A stretch of DNA of 64,000 bases, from contig CAWEDP010000002.1 of the NCBI GenBank assembly GCA_963807925.1, positions 2,480,001 to 2,544,000 of the forward strand, written 5' to 3'. Source of the DNA: CAWEDP01 sp963807925 (GTDB lineage: Bacteria > Acidobacteriota > Vicinamibacteria > Vicinamibacterales > CAVVIG01). The translations under genes were made by a program, and so were the position numbers. Each line of letters starts with the position of its first letter. Within the stretch, counting starts at the first letter, position 1. Below, in pieces: positions 34,660 to 43,680 of the stretch. A model generated the notes under the pieces. The model was not told where the DNA came from. It searched no databases and saw only the letters and a program-made list of their open reading frames with translations.

Positions 34660-35591
34660 CGTGAGAGTCTCTTGCCGTCGGACGAATAGACCAGCGAATC
34701 GGCATACTCGGCGGCCGACTCGTCGTCGTACCGCGCGACGACATCGGGCGGCAGCCGCGACAGGTCGACCGAGCTCAGGAAGTCGCGGAGCGAGGTTCCG
34801 GTGCAGTGCGAGTCGACTCTGGGCGCGCCCCGGCCGTTGGCCAGATCGCCCCGGTGCACGGTCCGGAAGTCGATGCTGAACCGCGTCACCTTGGTCGTAT
34901 TCGGCACCGTCGCGTGCAGCTGCTGTCCCGAGAACAGCAGCACGCTGCCGACCGGCGTGGCCACGCGGATCTGCGGGTCCAGATCGACGTCGGCGGTCAG
35001 CCGCGGCTGCACGCGCGTATCGGTGCCGATCTGCTTGGCGGCCGAGGCGCGGTTTTCACGGTTCCACCGGTAGTAGTTGTAGGTGTCGGAGCTGTTCGGC
35101 AGGGCGCGGTCGAAATACCTCGGGTAGAACGCCATGCCGTTGTTCGGATCCATCGGGTAGATCGGAAACCACCAGTTGATCTGCGCCTGCGCCGCCGAGT
35201 ACCAGGTATCGCGATGGGGATGGAAGGCATACGCGATGCCGGTCGTCAGGTAGTCGTTCGCCGTGGCGGACCGCATCCGCGGGACGTCGAAGTACACCTC
35301 GGCCGGATCGCCTCCCGCCTCCGCGACGAGCTGCGGGATCAGACGCTTGCACAGCGGGTCGTGTATGAAGGCCGGCTTGACCGTGCCGAGGACCGCCGCA
35401 TACTGGTCCACCGGCAGGTGATACTGCGCCTCGGTCGGATGATGCGGCGCAAACGCGGCTTCGAGGAGTTCCTGCGCTCGGGCGACCAGCGCCAGCGCCG
35501 CGGGCATCGGATTGAAGACGAAGACGTCCCCCTGGTACACCGCGGCGCGGCGACGATCGTCGTCCCAGTCGCTCCCGACAAGCACGTTCAT
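34656..35591 (-). CDS. Fe(II)/2-oxoglutarate oxygenase-like protein
   Basis: A 311-aa protein with the facial-triad pattern of phytanoyl-CoA-dioxygenase-like enzymes. HPHRD gives His126 and Asp128, FSGQQLHATVP gives His226, and TRFSIDFR supplies Arg237 as a 2-oxoglutarate partner. The sequence around residues 118-160 (DTWYSAAQAQINWWFPIYP) fits the family core. Hydroxylation of a sugar or lipid precursor is a guess. It overlaps both neighbours by four bases (ATGA upstream, GTGA downstream), a tightly coupled trio with the FAD enzyme and SGNH copy 2. Confidence 0.7.
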   Translation of the reverse strand: MNVLVGSDWDDDRRRAAVYQGDVFVFNPMPAALALVARAQELLEAAFAPHHPTEAQYHLPVDQYAAVLGTVKPAFIHDPLCKRLIPQLVAEAGGDPAEVYFDVPRMRSATANDYLTTGIAYAFHPHRDTWYSAAQAQINWWFPIYPMDPNNGMAFYPRYFDRALPNSSDTYNYYRWNRENRASAAKQIGTDTRVQPRLTADVDLDPQIRVATPVGSVLLFSGQQLHATVPNTTKVTRFSIDFRTVHRGDLANGRGAPRVDSHCTGTSLRDFLSSVDLSRLPPDVVARYDDESAAEYADSLVYSSDGKRLSR

Positions 35592-37006
35592 GGTCGGTCT
35601 CCAGGCGCGGCGCTGACCTTGCCGATCAAATCGTCCGGCACATCGCTGTCGGTGATGGCGACACCGGTCCAATTGGTATCGTCGGCCAGCTCGCGTGCCT
35701 GCCGGGCCACACGCCGGCCGCCGAGGACGCACGCGTCGCTCATGAGGTACTTCCACTCCGAGTACCGCCCGACCCGCAGCACGCCGTGCTGATCGAGGAA
35801 CCGGTTGACCCGGCGCAGCACCTCGCGGCGGTTCAAGTCGTAGATGATCTGGCCTGTCGGGACGAGCTCGCAATCCGCCCGCTGGATCGCCGCCGGATTG
35901 TCGATGAGCCCCATCTCCAGGAGCTCGTCGATCACCGTGGCCTTGACCTTCTCGGCATCGGTGGGGACCGGCTTGAACACCGAGCCGTACACTTCGACCT
36001 GAATCGCGGTCTTTCCCGCCGGCGCGTTGTTCGGCGAGAAGCGCTCCATGACGCTCAGCCGCACGCTCAGCTTGTCCTCGTCGTAAATGTAGTACCAGAT
36101 CTCGTCACGGCGACGGGGATGATTGACGGCGACGTCGACACGGTAGAAATGCGACGATCGCAACAGCGCCGCCGCCTCGCGCACGTCCGCAGGGGAATCG
36201 GTCGAGCACTTGATCAGGTAGGGGAGCGGCACGGTCGTGATCAGGCGCCGGTAGGTCACCTCGCTGCCGTCGGCAAACCGCAGGAGCTGCTTCCCGAAGT
36301 CGATGCCCTCCAGCTTCATGCCGTACCGGATATTCGCCCCGGCGGCGAGCTTGTGGCAGTAGGCCAGGAAGCCGCCGCGCGAGGGATAGCGCGGCGACCG
36401 GTCGTTCACGTAGTACATGCCAAGTGGCAGCGGACCCTTGGCGCTGTTGACGACATCGTCGATCTTGGGCCGCATGACGCGCTGCCCGATCCAATCGATG
36501 TCGAGGTTGCGCGGCTCGCACGTCCAGTACTTGCGCGTGTAGGCCGCGGGAAAGGTGTCGGCGAAGACCGGGCCCATCGCCTGGTGCAGCCACTGCTCGT
36601 AGTTCTTCGGCGGATCGTGCTTCTGCTTGGTCATCTCGACGAAGCTCTCGACGCACCGGGTCCGCAACGGTTCCGGGATCTGCCAGAGGCTGGTCTGGGC
36701 CGGATGATCGATCCAGTGCCCCTGGTAGTAGTTCGTCGCCTTGATCGCCACCTGCTCGTACTCGCCGTTCACGCACTCGGCAAGCAGGTCCTTGACGTAC
36801 TGGTTCATCGTGAACGAGATATGCGGGCCGTCATCCCAGGTGAAGCCGTCGCGCTGCCACGAGTACAAGTGGCCGCCGTAGTGGCCCTTGGCCTCGAAGA
36901 CCACGGAGTTCTTGGGATGGCCGAGGTGATAGCTCGCGCTCAGCCCCGCAAGACCCGCGCCGAGGATGGCGGTGTCCACGTCGCGGTTCGATGTTGTCGT
37001 CGTCAT
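35588..37006 (-). CDS. FAD-dependent oxidoreductase (amine-oxidase / UDP-galactopyranose-mutase-like)
   Basis: A 472-aa flavoprotein. The N-terminal ADP-binding loop is TAILGAGLAGLSASYHLG (residues 12-29), followed by the FEAKGHYGGH motif and DGPHISF. A C-terminal SEWKYLMSDACVLGGRRVAR segment closes the FAD site. The family includes protoporphyrinogen oxidases, amine oxidases and UDP-Gal mutases; the sugar-locus setting favours an NDP-sugar or chain-tailoring role. It has no signal peptide. Its stop overlaps the next start (ATGA). Confidence 0.72.
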   Translation of the reverse strand: MTTTTSNRDVDTAILGAGLAGLSASYHLGHPKNSVVFEAKGHYGGHLYSWQRDGFTWDDGPHISFTMNQYVKDLLAECVNGEYEQVAIKATNYYQGHWIDHPAQTSLWQIPEPLRTRCVESFVEMTKQKHDPPKNYEQWLHQAMGPVFADTFPAAYTRKYWTCEPRNLDIDWIGQRVMRPKIDDVVNSAKGPLPLGMYYVNDRSPRYPSRGGFLAYCHKLAAGANIRYGMKLEGIDFGKQLLRFADGSEVTYRRLITTVPLPYLIKCSTDSPADVREAAALLRSSHFYRVDVAVNHPRRRDEIWYYIYDEDKLSVRLSVMERFSPNNAPAGKTAIQVEVYGSVFKPVPTDAEKVKATVIDELLEMGLIDNPAAIQRADCELVPTGQIIYDLNRREVLRRVNRFLDQHGVLRVGRYSEWKYLMSDACVLGGRRVARQARELADDTNWTGVAITDSDVPDDLIGKVSAAPGDRP

Positions 37007-37077
37007 ACGGCGTCGGTTCCTCTCGTGTGTGTCGGTGCGACCAGGGCACCGGAACGATTATGGGTTGAATGCGACCG

Positions 37078-38118
37078 CTAGATCGTGGCGTCGACCGCGA
37101 GCCACCGAAGATCGGCGCCGACCCGTGCATCCTTGAGCAGTTCCTTGATCCGCGGCAGGCGCTGCATGCCCGGCCCCGTGAGCTGCGGGAGCGTCAGGCC
37201 GTAGCGCACGAACTTCTCGAACATCTCGCGGGCTCCGAGCTCGACGGTCCACTTGGTCTCGAAGCCGACGCGCGTCGCGAACTTGTCGCAGTTGACGCGG
37301 TAGTTGCGCAGGTCGGGTCCCACCTTGCCCGACAGGGCGACGCGGCTCCCGGGCACGACCTCCTGGACGATGCGCGCGACGTCGCGGATCCGGTAATTCT
37401 CGGCGGTGCTGCCGACGTTGAACGCCTCGTTGTGGACCGCCTCGCGCGGCGCCTCGAGCACGGCCAGGAACGCACGGCAGATGTCCTCCACGTGAATCAA
37501 CGGCCGCCACTGGCTGCCGTCGGTCTGAAGAAGCACATCGTGCGTCGCCACGGCATAGCCGACCAGGTTGTTGACGACGACGTCCGACCGCAGGCGCGGC
37601 GAAAACCCGTAGGCGGTGGCATTGCGCAGGAACGTGGGGGTGAACGTGTCGTCGGCGAGCTCCCGGATGTCGCGCTCGGCCAGGATCTTCGACTCGCCGT
37701 ACGGCGTGACCGGGTTGAACGCCGCCCCTTCGTCGATCATCTCGTCGCCCGCCGCGGCGCCGTAGAGACTGCAGGACGAGGAGAACAGGAACCGAGGCAC
37801 ACCGGCCTGCTTCGCCAGCCGCGCGAGCTGTACGCTGCCGTGGTGGTTGATGTCGTAGGTGATGTCCGGCCGGATGTCGCCGACCGGGTCGTTGGACAAC
37901 GCGGCCAGATGGATGACGGCGTCGAATCCGGAGAGGTCGGCGGCGCTGACGTCGCGGATGTCGCTTCGGAGGGCCGGCGGGTCCGAGGTGTCCGGACCGT
38001 AGGTGCACTCCTCGTAGAAGAACGTGTCGAGCCCCACAACGTCGTGACCAGCGGTCGTCAACGTCGGCGTCAACACGCTTCCGATGTACCCGTTGTGGCC
38101 GCTCACAAGCACTCGCAC
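37078..38118 (-). CDS. NAD-dependent NDP-sugar epimerase/dehydratase (extended SDR)
   Basis: A 346-aa extended SDR with SGHNGYIG at residues 6-13 as the NAD loop, HLAALSNDP, the serine-rich strand FSSSCSLYG and the catalytic Tyr140-x3-Lys144 (PYGESK). It is not a typical CDP-glucose 4,6-dehydratase by its N-terminal motif. The start is GTG at 38118 with AAGGAG seven bases upstream. It lies at the end of the CDP-sugar module and probably acts on the product of neighbouring sugar enzymes. Confidence 0.88.
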   Translation of the reverse strand: MRVLVSGHNGYIGSVLTPTLTTAGHDVVGLDTFFYEECTYGPDTSDPPALRSDIRDVSAADLSGFDAVIHLAALSNDPVGDIRPDITYDINHHGSVQLARLAKQAGVPRFLFSSSCSLYGAAAGDEMIDEGAAFNPVTPYGESKILAERDIRELADDTFTPTFLRNATAYGFSPRLRSDVVVNNLVGYAVATHDVLLQTDGSQWRPLIHVEDICRAFLAVLEAPREAVHNEAFNVGSTAENYRIRDVARIVQEVVPGSRVALSGKVGPDLRNYRVNCDKFATRVGFETKWTVELGAREMFEKFVRYGLTLPQLTGPGMQRLPRIKELLKDARVGADLRWLAVDATI

Positions 38119-38147
38119 AGTATCGCTCCTTCCTGAGGTCAGGACGC

Positions 38148-39437
38148 CTACGCCGTCGTCGCCGTGTTCACCGGGTCTGATCCGGGTGGCGCCGTCGCGG
38201 CGCCGGAGCGGCGACCCTGTCCGCGGGGCCCGAGATGCCTCCCCAGAAACTCCGCGCACCCCAGCACGTCGCTGAACCCGAAATCGTCGCCCGACGCCCA
38301 GAATCCCGCGTGTGCGGCGCCCCGCGCCAGCTTGTGCGCGAGCTGCCGTGTCTGCATGCGCCGGCGCAGGGCCCGAACACCCAGATTGCCGACGGTCGAT
38401 CGAAGCTGCTGCTTCAGCGCCTCGGTCCTCGGAGTCTGGGGCCGCTCGACGAGCTCCGCCATGAGCGTGGGATGTCGTTCCGCGGCGTAGGCGAGCGCTT
38501 CGCGGAGCTCGGCCGAGACATCGACGCCGAGCGATTGCCGCTGCGCCAGCGACGTGACCGTCGCGCGCAGGTACGCGGGCTCGTCGAACTCGAAGGCGGC
38601 GAACTCGGACGGAAAGAGGCTCTTGGCCATCAGCATGCCTTCCGCCATCAGGTTGCTCGTCATGAAGTTGTTCAGCGGGGCATGCTTCCGCGAGTGGTCG
38701 ACGTCGTCGAAGAACGCCTGAATCGCCTCCTTGCCCGGATTGCACAGCTGCGTGTTCGATCCCCACGACTTGCCGGTGCGCCCCAGCAGCGTCAGGGGGG
38801 CGTCGATATAGACGATCCGCTTCGCGAACACGGCGGCCATCGGCCACGCCGAGAACTCCACGCCGTTGGTCCAGAAGAAGCGCCCCGTCCGGCCGGCAAT
38901 CATGTCGGCCGTGGCGTGTGAAAACACGAACGCGCTCGGGTGCATGTCGAACGCCGGCTGGAATCGATAGAGCGGCCCGACGAACTCCTCGACCGTCACG
39001 ACGCGCGCCGATCCGGTGAAGGGCGGGCATTCCACGGTGTTCTTCTCGGAGCCCGGGAAGCTCGGCGACCGGTACCGCGCCACGGCGCTGAACAGGAAGT
39101 CGGCGTCGTGGCGCGAGGCTTCGGCCGCGAACCGCTCGAGCGCCGTGTCGACCAGCGCATCATCGTCGGACAGGGCGATGACCAGCCTGCCCGTCGCCTG
39201 GCGCCTGGCGAACTCCCACGAGTCCGCGATCACGAAATGCTTCGGCGTCCGCGCGTACTTGACGCGCGGGTCCTTGAACTGGCGGACCACGGCCGGCGTG
39301 TCGTCATCCGACGAGTTGTCGGAGACGATGACCTCGAAATCCTCGAACGTCTGCGCGAGCAGCGACCGTACGGCCAGCGGGAACAGGCTGCTGCGATTGA
39401 AGGTCGGAATGACAATGCTGAACAGTGGTGTCGACAT
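38148..39437 (-). CDS. Glycosyltransferase family 2
   Basis: A 429-aa GT-A-fold transferase. FSIVIPTFNRSSLFPLAVRS (from residue 6) is the nucleotide-sugar binding start, and LVIALSDDDAL carries the DXD-like metal motif (about residue 90). The large C-terminal half is unrelated to standard GT2 and helical. GGAG precedes the ATG. It acts on the cytoplasmic side during assembly of the repeat unit; donor and acceptor are unknown. Confidence 0.87.
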   Translation of the reverse strand: MSTPLFSIVIPTFNRSSLFPLAVRSLLAQTFEDFEVIVSDNSSDDDTPAVVRQFKDPRVKYARTPKHFVIADSWEFARRQATGRLVIALSDDDALVDTALERFAAEASRHDADFLFSAVARYRSPSFPGSEKNTVECPPFTGSARVVTVEEFVGPLYRFQPAFDMHPSAFVFSHATADMIAGRTGRFFWTNGVEFSAWPMAAVFAKRIVYIDAPLTLLGRTGKSWGSNTQLCNPGKEAIQAFFDDVDHSRKHAPLNNFMTSNLMAEGMLMAKSLFPSEFAAFEFDEPAYLRATVTSLAQRQSLGVDVSAELREALAYAAERHPTLMAELVERPQTPRTEALKQQLRSTVGNLGVRALRRRMQTRQLAHKLARGAAHAGFWASGDDFGFSDVLGCAEFLGRHLGPRGQGRRSGAATAPPGSDPVNTATTA

Positions 39438-39475
39438 AATGCTCCGGAACATTCTCCACGAGGCGTGTGCTGACG

Positions 39476-40135
39476 CTAGAGCGCACACACCGCTTTTCGA
39501 GCGAAGAACCCTTCGGCGTACCCGCCGGGCGCGCCCGATTCGACGCCGCGTAATCGCATCAACGACATGAACGTGTCCTCGGCGAACCAGTGGCGATTGT
39601 GCTGCGTCTGGAACGCACCGATGATGCTCCGCGCCTTCTTCCGGCACGTGTCCTCGTCCAGCGGCACGAAGACGTTGGGCGAGCCGAGATCGCCGTCGTA
39701 CTTGGGAATCTCATATTCCAGAATCAGGTGGTTGCGGAACGTGTTCCACGTCAGCTCGGAAATCAACCGATGGTCCTGGTGCCGATCGTCCCGATAGTGC
39801 GTGAAGATGAGATCGGGAGAGGACCGTGGCTTCAACGCCTCGAAGAATTCCTTGAGCTGATAGCCGACATACGGAAAAAATCCGTCCCGAAACTCCTGCA
39901 CTTCGACGTCCGCCTTCGGCGCGCCTTCCAGAAACGTGAACGCGCTCCGCCTGGCCTCGGCCGCCCGGTTCGCCGTTCCGCTGAACACGATCCAGTGCAC
40001 CTCGACCTGACGACGGCATTGGAGGAGCTTCAGCACCGTGCCGCCACAGCCGATCTCGAGATCGTCGGCGTGCGAGCCCAGACACAGGACCCGCAGCGGG
40101 AGACCGCTGTCGGTATTGAGGCCCAGCGTCAACAT
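39476..40135 (-). CDS. PIG-L family deacetylase (LmbE-like)
   Basis: A 219-aa zinc-dependent de-N-acetylase. The first metal motif is SHADDLEIGCGG (His22, Asp25), a variant of AHPDDxE, and the second is RDDRHQDHR (His119, Asp121, His122). The family removes acetyl from GlcNAc-type sugars or related lipids and antibiotics. Beside the cytidylyltransferase and a GT2 it may modify a sugar intermediate. It begins 40 bases after rfbF. Confidence 0.9.
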   Translation of the reverse strand: MLTLGLNTDSGLPLRVLCLGSHADDLEIGCGGTVLKLLQCRRQVEVHWIVFSGTANRAAEARRSAFTFLEGAPKADVEVQEFRDGFFPYVGYQLKEFFEALKPRSSPDLIFTHYRDDRHQDHRLISELTWNTFRNHLILEYEIPKYDGDLGSPNVFVPLDEDTCRKKARSIIGAFQTQHNRHWFAEDTFMSLMRLRGVESGAPGGYAEGFFARKAVCAL

Positions 40136-40175
40136 GGCATCGCCGGTTCGCGCGCCTCGACACAGCGAGGCCCCA

Positions 40176-41030
40176 TCAGAGCGCCGGCTCGTGCTGCAGC
40201 AGCATGTCCCGCGTGTAGGCCGCGGCCGGTTGCGTCAGCGACCCGCTGCCCCCCCGGTTCTTCCAGACCTCCCAGGGCGCCACCCCGCGAGAGTACATGT
40301 CCTCGAGGATCTGCTTGTCCTTGAAGGTATCCATCGGCAGCCAGAACCCGTCGTGGTGGTAGGCCGCGAGCAGGCCGTCCTCGACCAGGCGGTGGAACGG
40401 CTCCTCGACGAGCTCCTCGCCGTCCTGCATGTAGTTGAAGATCTCCTTCCGGAAGATGAAGTACCCGCCGTTGATGTACAGCCCGGACCGGGAGACGTGC
40501 TGGATGCCGGTCACCTTGTGCCCGTGGCCGAGCGACACCACGTGGAAACTGTGCGGCGGCTGCACGCAGAGGAACGCGGCGACCTTCCCGCTGTTCATGA
40601 AGTGGTCGATCATCGACGGCAGGTAGAAATCCGTGAGATCGTCCGAGTAGTTGGCCAGGAAGACCTCTTCGCCCTCGACGTACCGCTCGACGGCCTTGAG
40701 CCGCTGGCCGATGTTCGCGTTGAGACCGGTGTCGGCGAAGGTGATCGTCCAGTCCTGGATGTCGGTCCCCAGCAGCTTGAGATTCCGGCCCCCTTCCGAC
40801 ATGACGAAGTCGTTCGAGATCGCCTCGTTGTAGCGCAGGAAGTACTCCTTGATCACCGTCGACTTGTAGCCGAGACAGAGGATGAAGTCCTTCTGGCCGT
40901 AGTGCGCGTAGTACTTCATCACGTGCCAGACGATCGGCCGGTGCCCGATGGGGACGATCGGCTTGGGAAGCGCCTCCGAGTGCTCGCGGAGCCTCATGCC
41001 CATTCCGCCGCAAAAGAGAACCACCTTCAT
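40176..41030 (-). CDS. rfbF: Glucose-1-phosphate cytidylyltransferase-like nucleotidyltransferase
   Basis: Makes CDP-glucose (or a related NDP-sugar) from CTP and sugar-1-phosphate. The 284-aa protein starts KVVLFCGGMGMRLRE, the nucleotide-binding loop, with LPKPIVPIG following. FLANYSDDLTD carries the catalytic Asp pair, and INGGYFIF and DGFWLPMDTFKDK are further landmarks of RfbF. AAGGAG is upstream. A partner CDP-glucose 4,6-dehydratase (RfbG) is not seen in the window. Confidence 0.9.
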   Translation of the reverse strand: MKVVLFCGGMGMRLREHSEALPKPIVPIGHRPIVWHVMKYYAHYGQKDFILCLGYKSTVIKEYFLRYNEAISNDFVMSEGGRNLKLLGTDIQDWTITFADTGLNANIGQRLKAVERYVEGEEVFLANYSDDLTDFYLPSMIDHFMNSGKVAAFLCVQPPHSFHVVSLGHGHKVTGIQHVSRSGLYINGGYFIFRKEIFNYMQDGEELVEEPFHRLVEDGLLAAYHHDGFWLPMDTFKDKQILEDMYSRGVAPWEVWKNRGGSGSLTQPAAAYTRDMLLQHEPAL

Positions 41031-41050
41031 GCGCGCGCTCCTTCTTTACG

Positions 41051-42352
41051 TCAACCGACGATCTGGACCTCGGGAATCGGCACGACGAACTGGCCGCCCC
41101 AGTCGCGCACGTACGACAGCTGGCGGACGATCTCCTCGCGCAGGTTCCACGGCAGGATCAACACGTAATCGGGCCGGGTCTCACGGAGCCGATCGGGCGC
41201 AAAGATCGGAATGTGCGTCCCGGGCAAGAACAGGCCGTGCTTGTGCGGATTCCGGTCGACCGTGTAGTCCACGAAGTCGGTGCCGACCCCGCAATAGTTC
41301 AGCAGCGTATTGCCCTTGCCCGGAGCGCCGTATCCCGCCACCGACTGCCCCCGCCGTTTGGCGGCGATGAGAAAGTCGAGCAGCTTGCGTTTGGTCTCCT
41401 TCACCTGTTCGTCGAAGGCGCGATAGGTCTCGAGGCGCGTGAGGCCGCCCTGCTCTTCGCGGGCGCGCAGCGCGGCGACGGCGGGCAGAATCGACCGGGA
41501 ACGGTCCTCCGCGTGGCGCGCGTAGATCCGCAGCGATCCGCCGTGGGTCGGCAGCTCCTCGACATCGAACAGCGTCAGGCCGTGCGCCGCGAAAATGCGA
41601 TCGACCGTCATGAACGACAGATACGAGAAGTGCTCGTGATAGATGGTGTCGAACTGGTTCCCCTCCATCAGGCGCATCAGGTGCGGGAACTCCATCGTGA
41701 TCACGCCATGCGGCGCGAGCACCATCTTGAGCGCCGCCACGAAGTCGTTCAGGTCGGGCACGTGCGCCAGGACGTTGTTCCCCACGAGCAGGTCGGCCCG
41801 GGTGCCCTCCGCCGCGATCTGCCGCGCCGTGTCGGTTCCGAAGAAACAGGACCGGGTCGGGATGCCCTTCTCACGGGCGGCGTCGGCGACCCTGGTCGAC
41901 GGTTCGATCCCGAGGACCGGGATGCCGGCCTTGACGAAATGCTGCAGCAGGTAGCCGTCGTTGCTCGCGATCTCGACGACGAGGCTCTGCTCGGTCAGCC
42001 CGAGACGTCGTCGAACGCCCTCGGCGTACACCCGGGCGTGCTCCACCCAGCTGTCCGAGTACGAGGAGAAGTACACGTACTCGGCGTAGATGTGCGGCGG
42101 GGCGACGTATTCGGGCAGCTGCGCCAGGAAACAGCGCGGACACAGGTGCACGCGGAGCGGGTAGAACGGCTCCATCTCGTTCAGCCGATCCGCGCTGAGG
42201 AAGCTCTCGCAGAGCGGCGACATGCCCAGATCGACGACGATCTCGTCCGCGGCGTGCCCGCAGAATCGACACGTCATGCCCAACCCCGGCGTCGGTGCCC
42301 CCTCGGGCGCGACCGTCTCGACCGATCCGTTCACCGCGTCTCCGATCGTCAC
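41051..42352 (-). CDS. NDP-sugar C-methyltransferase-like protein
   Basis: A 433-aa three-domain methyltransferase. The N-terminal zinc-binding part has CRFCGH and CPRC, as in Methyltransf_13. The SAM domain has VVEIASNDGYLLQHF (about residue 125), and the C-terminal domain has the signature AGYGAPGKGNTLLNYCG. This combination is typical of enzymes that add a methyl branch to 4-keto NDP-sugars. The GTG at 42352 overlaps the DUF4910 stop by four bases. It lies next to the RfbF and RfbC-like enzymes, so a C-methylated sugar is likely. Confidence 0.88.
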   Translation of the reverse strand: MTIGDAVNGSVETVAPEGAPTPGLGMTCRFCGHAADEIVVDLGMSPLCESFLSADRLNEMEPFYPLRVHLCPRCFLAQLPEYVAPPHIYAEYVYFSSYSDSWVEHARVYAEGVRRRLGLTEQSLVVEIASNDGYLLQHFVKAGIPVLGIEPSTRVADAAREKGIPTRSCFFGTDTARQIAAEGTRADLLVGNNVLAHVPDLNDFVAALKMVLAPHGVITMEFPHLMRLMEGNQFDTIYHEHFSYLSFMTVDRIFAAHGLTLFDVEELPTHGGSLRIYARHAEDRSRSILPAVAALRAREEQGGLTRLETYRAFDEQVKETKRKLLDFLIAAKRRGQSVAGYGAPGKGNTLLNYCGVGTDFVDYTVDRNPHKHGLFLPGTHIPIFAPDRLRETRPDYVLILPWNLREEIVRQLSYVRDWGGQFVVPIPEVQIVG

Positions 42353-43680
42353 CACGCGTGTTCTCCCCTTCGGCGCAGCAGCCGGCTCTCTTGCAGCAGC
42401 GCCGCGGCCCCTGCAATCGAGTCGAACGACAGGCCCGAGCGTTCGGCGATGTCCAGCAGGCTGTGGGCGCCGTCGCTGAGGTTCAGCACCCAGAGCAGGG
42501 CGAGCTCGCGCGCACGCGCCTCGCCGGCGCCGCCCGTCGATCCGTACAGTCCTCGCCGTCCAAGCTGCGGTTCGCACATCGGGTTGCAGTTCACGAACGT
42601 CTCGTTGCCTTCGAGCGCGCGGACGATCGCCTGACACGCCCCCAACGAGCCTTCCAGGCGGCCGGCCGACACAAAATCCAGGTTGTCCGCCGACGTGTGG
42701 TACTCGGGATACTCGCCGAACGGCCGCCGCGAGAGGCAGCCGACGGGCAGGTTGATCCCGGGCGAACAGAACTGCCGTTCATCGTATCCGTAGGGGCTGA
42801 AGTCCCTGATCTCGGAACCCTCGTCGAGCCCGGTCAACACGTGGCCCGCCACACGATCGATCTCGGACGCCCCGTGACGACTCCGCTTGTAGACGAGGCC
42901 GCCCGGCCCCCCGACACCCGCGAGCACCAGCCCGTGGCGAATCGCCGGCAGATGCTCCTGGTTCAGCGCCAGCCACGTAATCGATCCGATGGTGCCGGGA
43001 ATGAACAGAAACCGGTACGACAGCCGCCGTGCCGTCAGCCCGAACAACCACTGTGCCACGAACACCGCCACGACGAGCCCGGATAAGTTGTCGTTGCACA
43101 ACGATGGGTGGCAGATGTGAGTCGAGATGAGCACCTCGTCGCGGGTCTCACCGGGCAGGAACCACTCGCCATACGTGAGATGGCCGTCCTCGAGGCTGGA
43201 ATCGATGCAGACGTCGTAGTGCGGATCGGTCAGCGTTTCCAGCTGCTCGGCGGTGAGGCAGAAGCCCCAGCTCTCGTGATAGTAGGAGGTCTTGTAGGGA
43301 ATCCAGCCGGGGCGATCGGACAGGGTGTGCAGGTGCGGGAGCAGCTCGGTCCTGGACATCCGCTGCCGCACGGGAACGCTGTAGCTGACGACGTGCAGGT
43401 TCGACTGCCTGAAATCGACGATCCGTTCGCCGCTCAGGTTCTTGATCCACCCGTCGCGGATGTTCCATTCGCGCGGAACCGTCCAATCGAACACCCGGGT
43501 GCCAGACGGCACCTCGTGAATCGCGAGCGGGAGGCGCCGCTGGATCCGCCGCAGCGTGTCACGGACGCCCTCGCCCGTGATGCTGCGGCAGATCGGGTAG
43601 AGCTCCGCAATCAGAGCGCAGAGCTCGGACCCTACGCTCCGCGTCTGGGGCGACAACACCGGTACGGAGGCCGCGCTCAT
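42349..43680 (-). CDS. DUF4910 protein (M28-like aminopeptidase-related)
   Basis: A 443-aa protein with zinc-peptidase-like motifs: STHICHPSLCNDNLSG (about residue 195), DERQFCSPGINLPV and EYPEYHTSADN. A winged-helix-like C-terminal end (LLDIAERSGLSFDSIAGAA) completes the architecture of DUF4910. Such proteins are common in sugar clusters with RfbC-like and C-methyltransferase genes, but their reaction is not established. It overlaps the RfbC-like stop by one base (TGATG) and the methyltransferase start by four. Confidence 0.85.
   Translation of the reverse strand: MSAASVPVLSPQTRSVGSELCALIAELYPICRSITGEGVRDTLRRIQRRLPLAIHEVPSGTRVFDWTVPREWNIRDGWIKNLSGERIVDFRQSNLHVVSYSVPVRQRMSRTELLPHLHTLSDRPGWIPYKTSYYHESWGFCLTAEQLETLTDPHYDVCIDSSLEDGHLTYGEWFLPGETRDEVLISTHICHPSLCNDNLSGLVVAVFVAQWLFGLTARRLSYRFLFIPGTIGSITWLALNQEHLPAIRHGLVLAGVGGPGGLVYKRSRHGASEIDRVAGHVLTGLDEGSEIRDFSPYGYDERQFCSPGINLPVGCLSRRPFGEYPEYHTSADNLDFVSAGRLEGSLGACQAIVRALEGNETFVNCNPMCEPQLGRRGLYGSTGGAGEARARELALLWVLNLSDGAHSLLDIAERSGLSFDSIAGAAALLQESRLLRRRGEHAW

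Noticed and set aside
37078..38118. Assignment as CDP-glucose 4,6-dehydratase (RfbG).
   Set aside because: The N-terminal GHNGYIG pattern and length fit general extended SDR epimerases better; no RfbG-specific motif could be seen.
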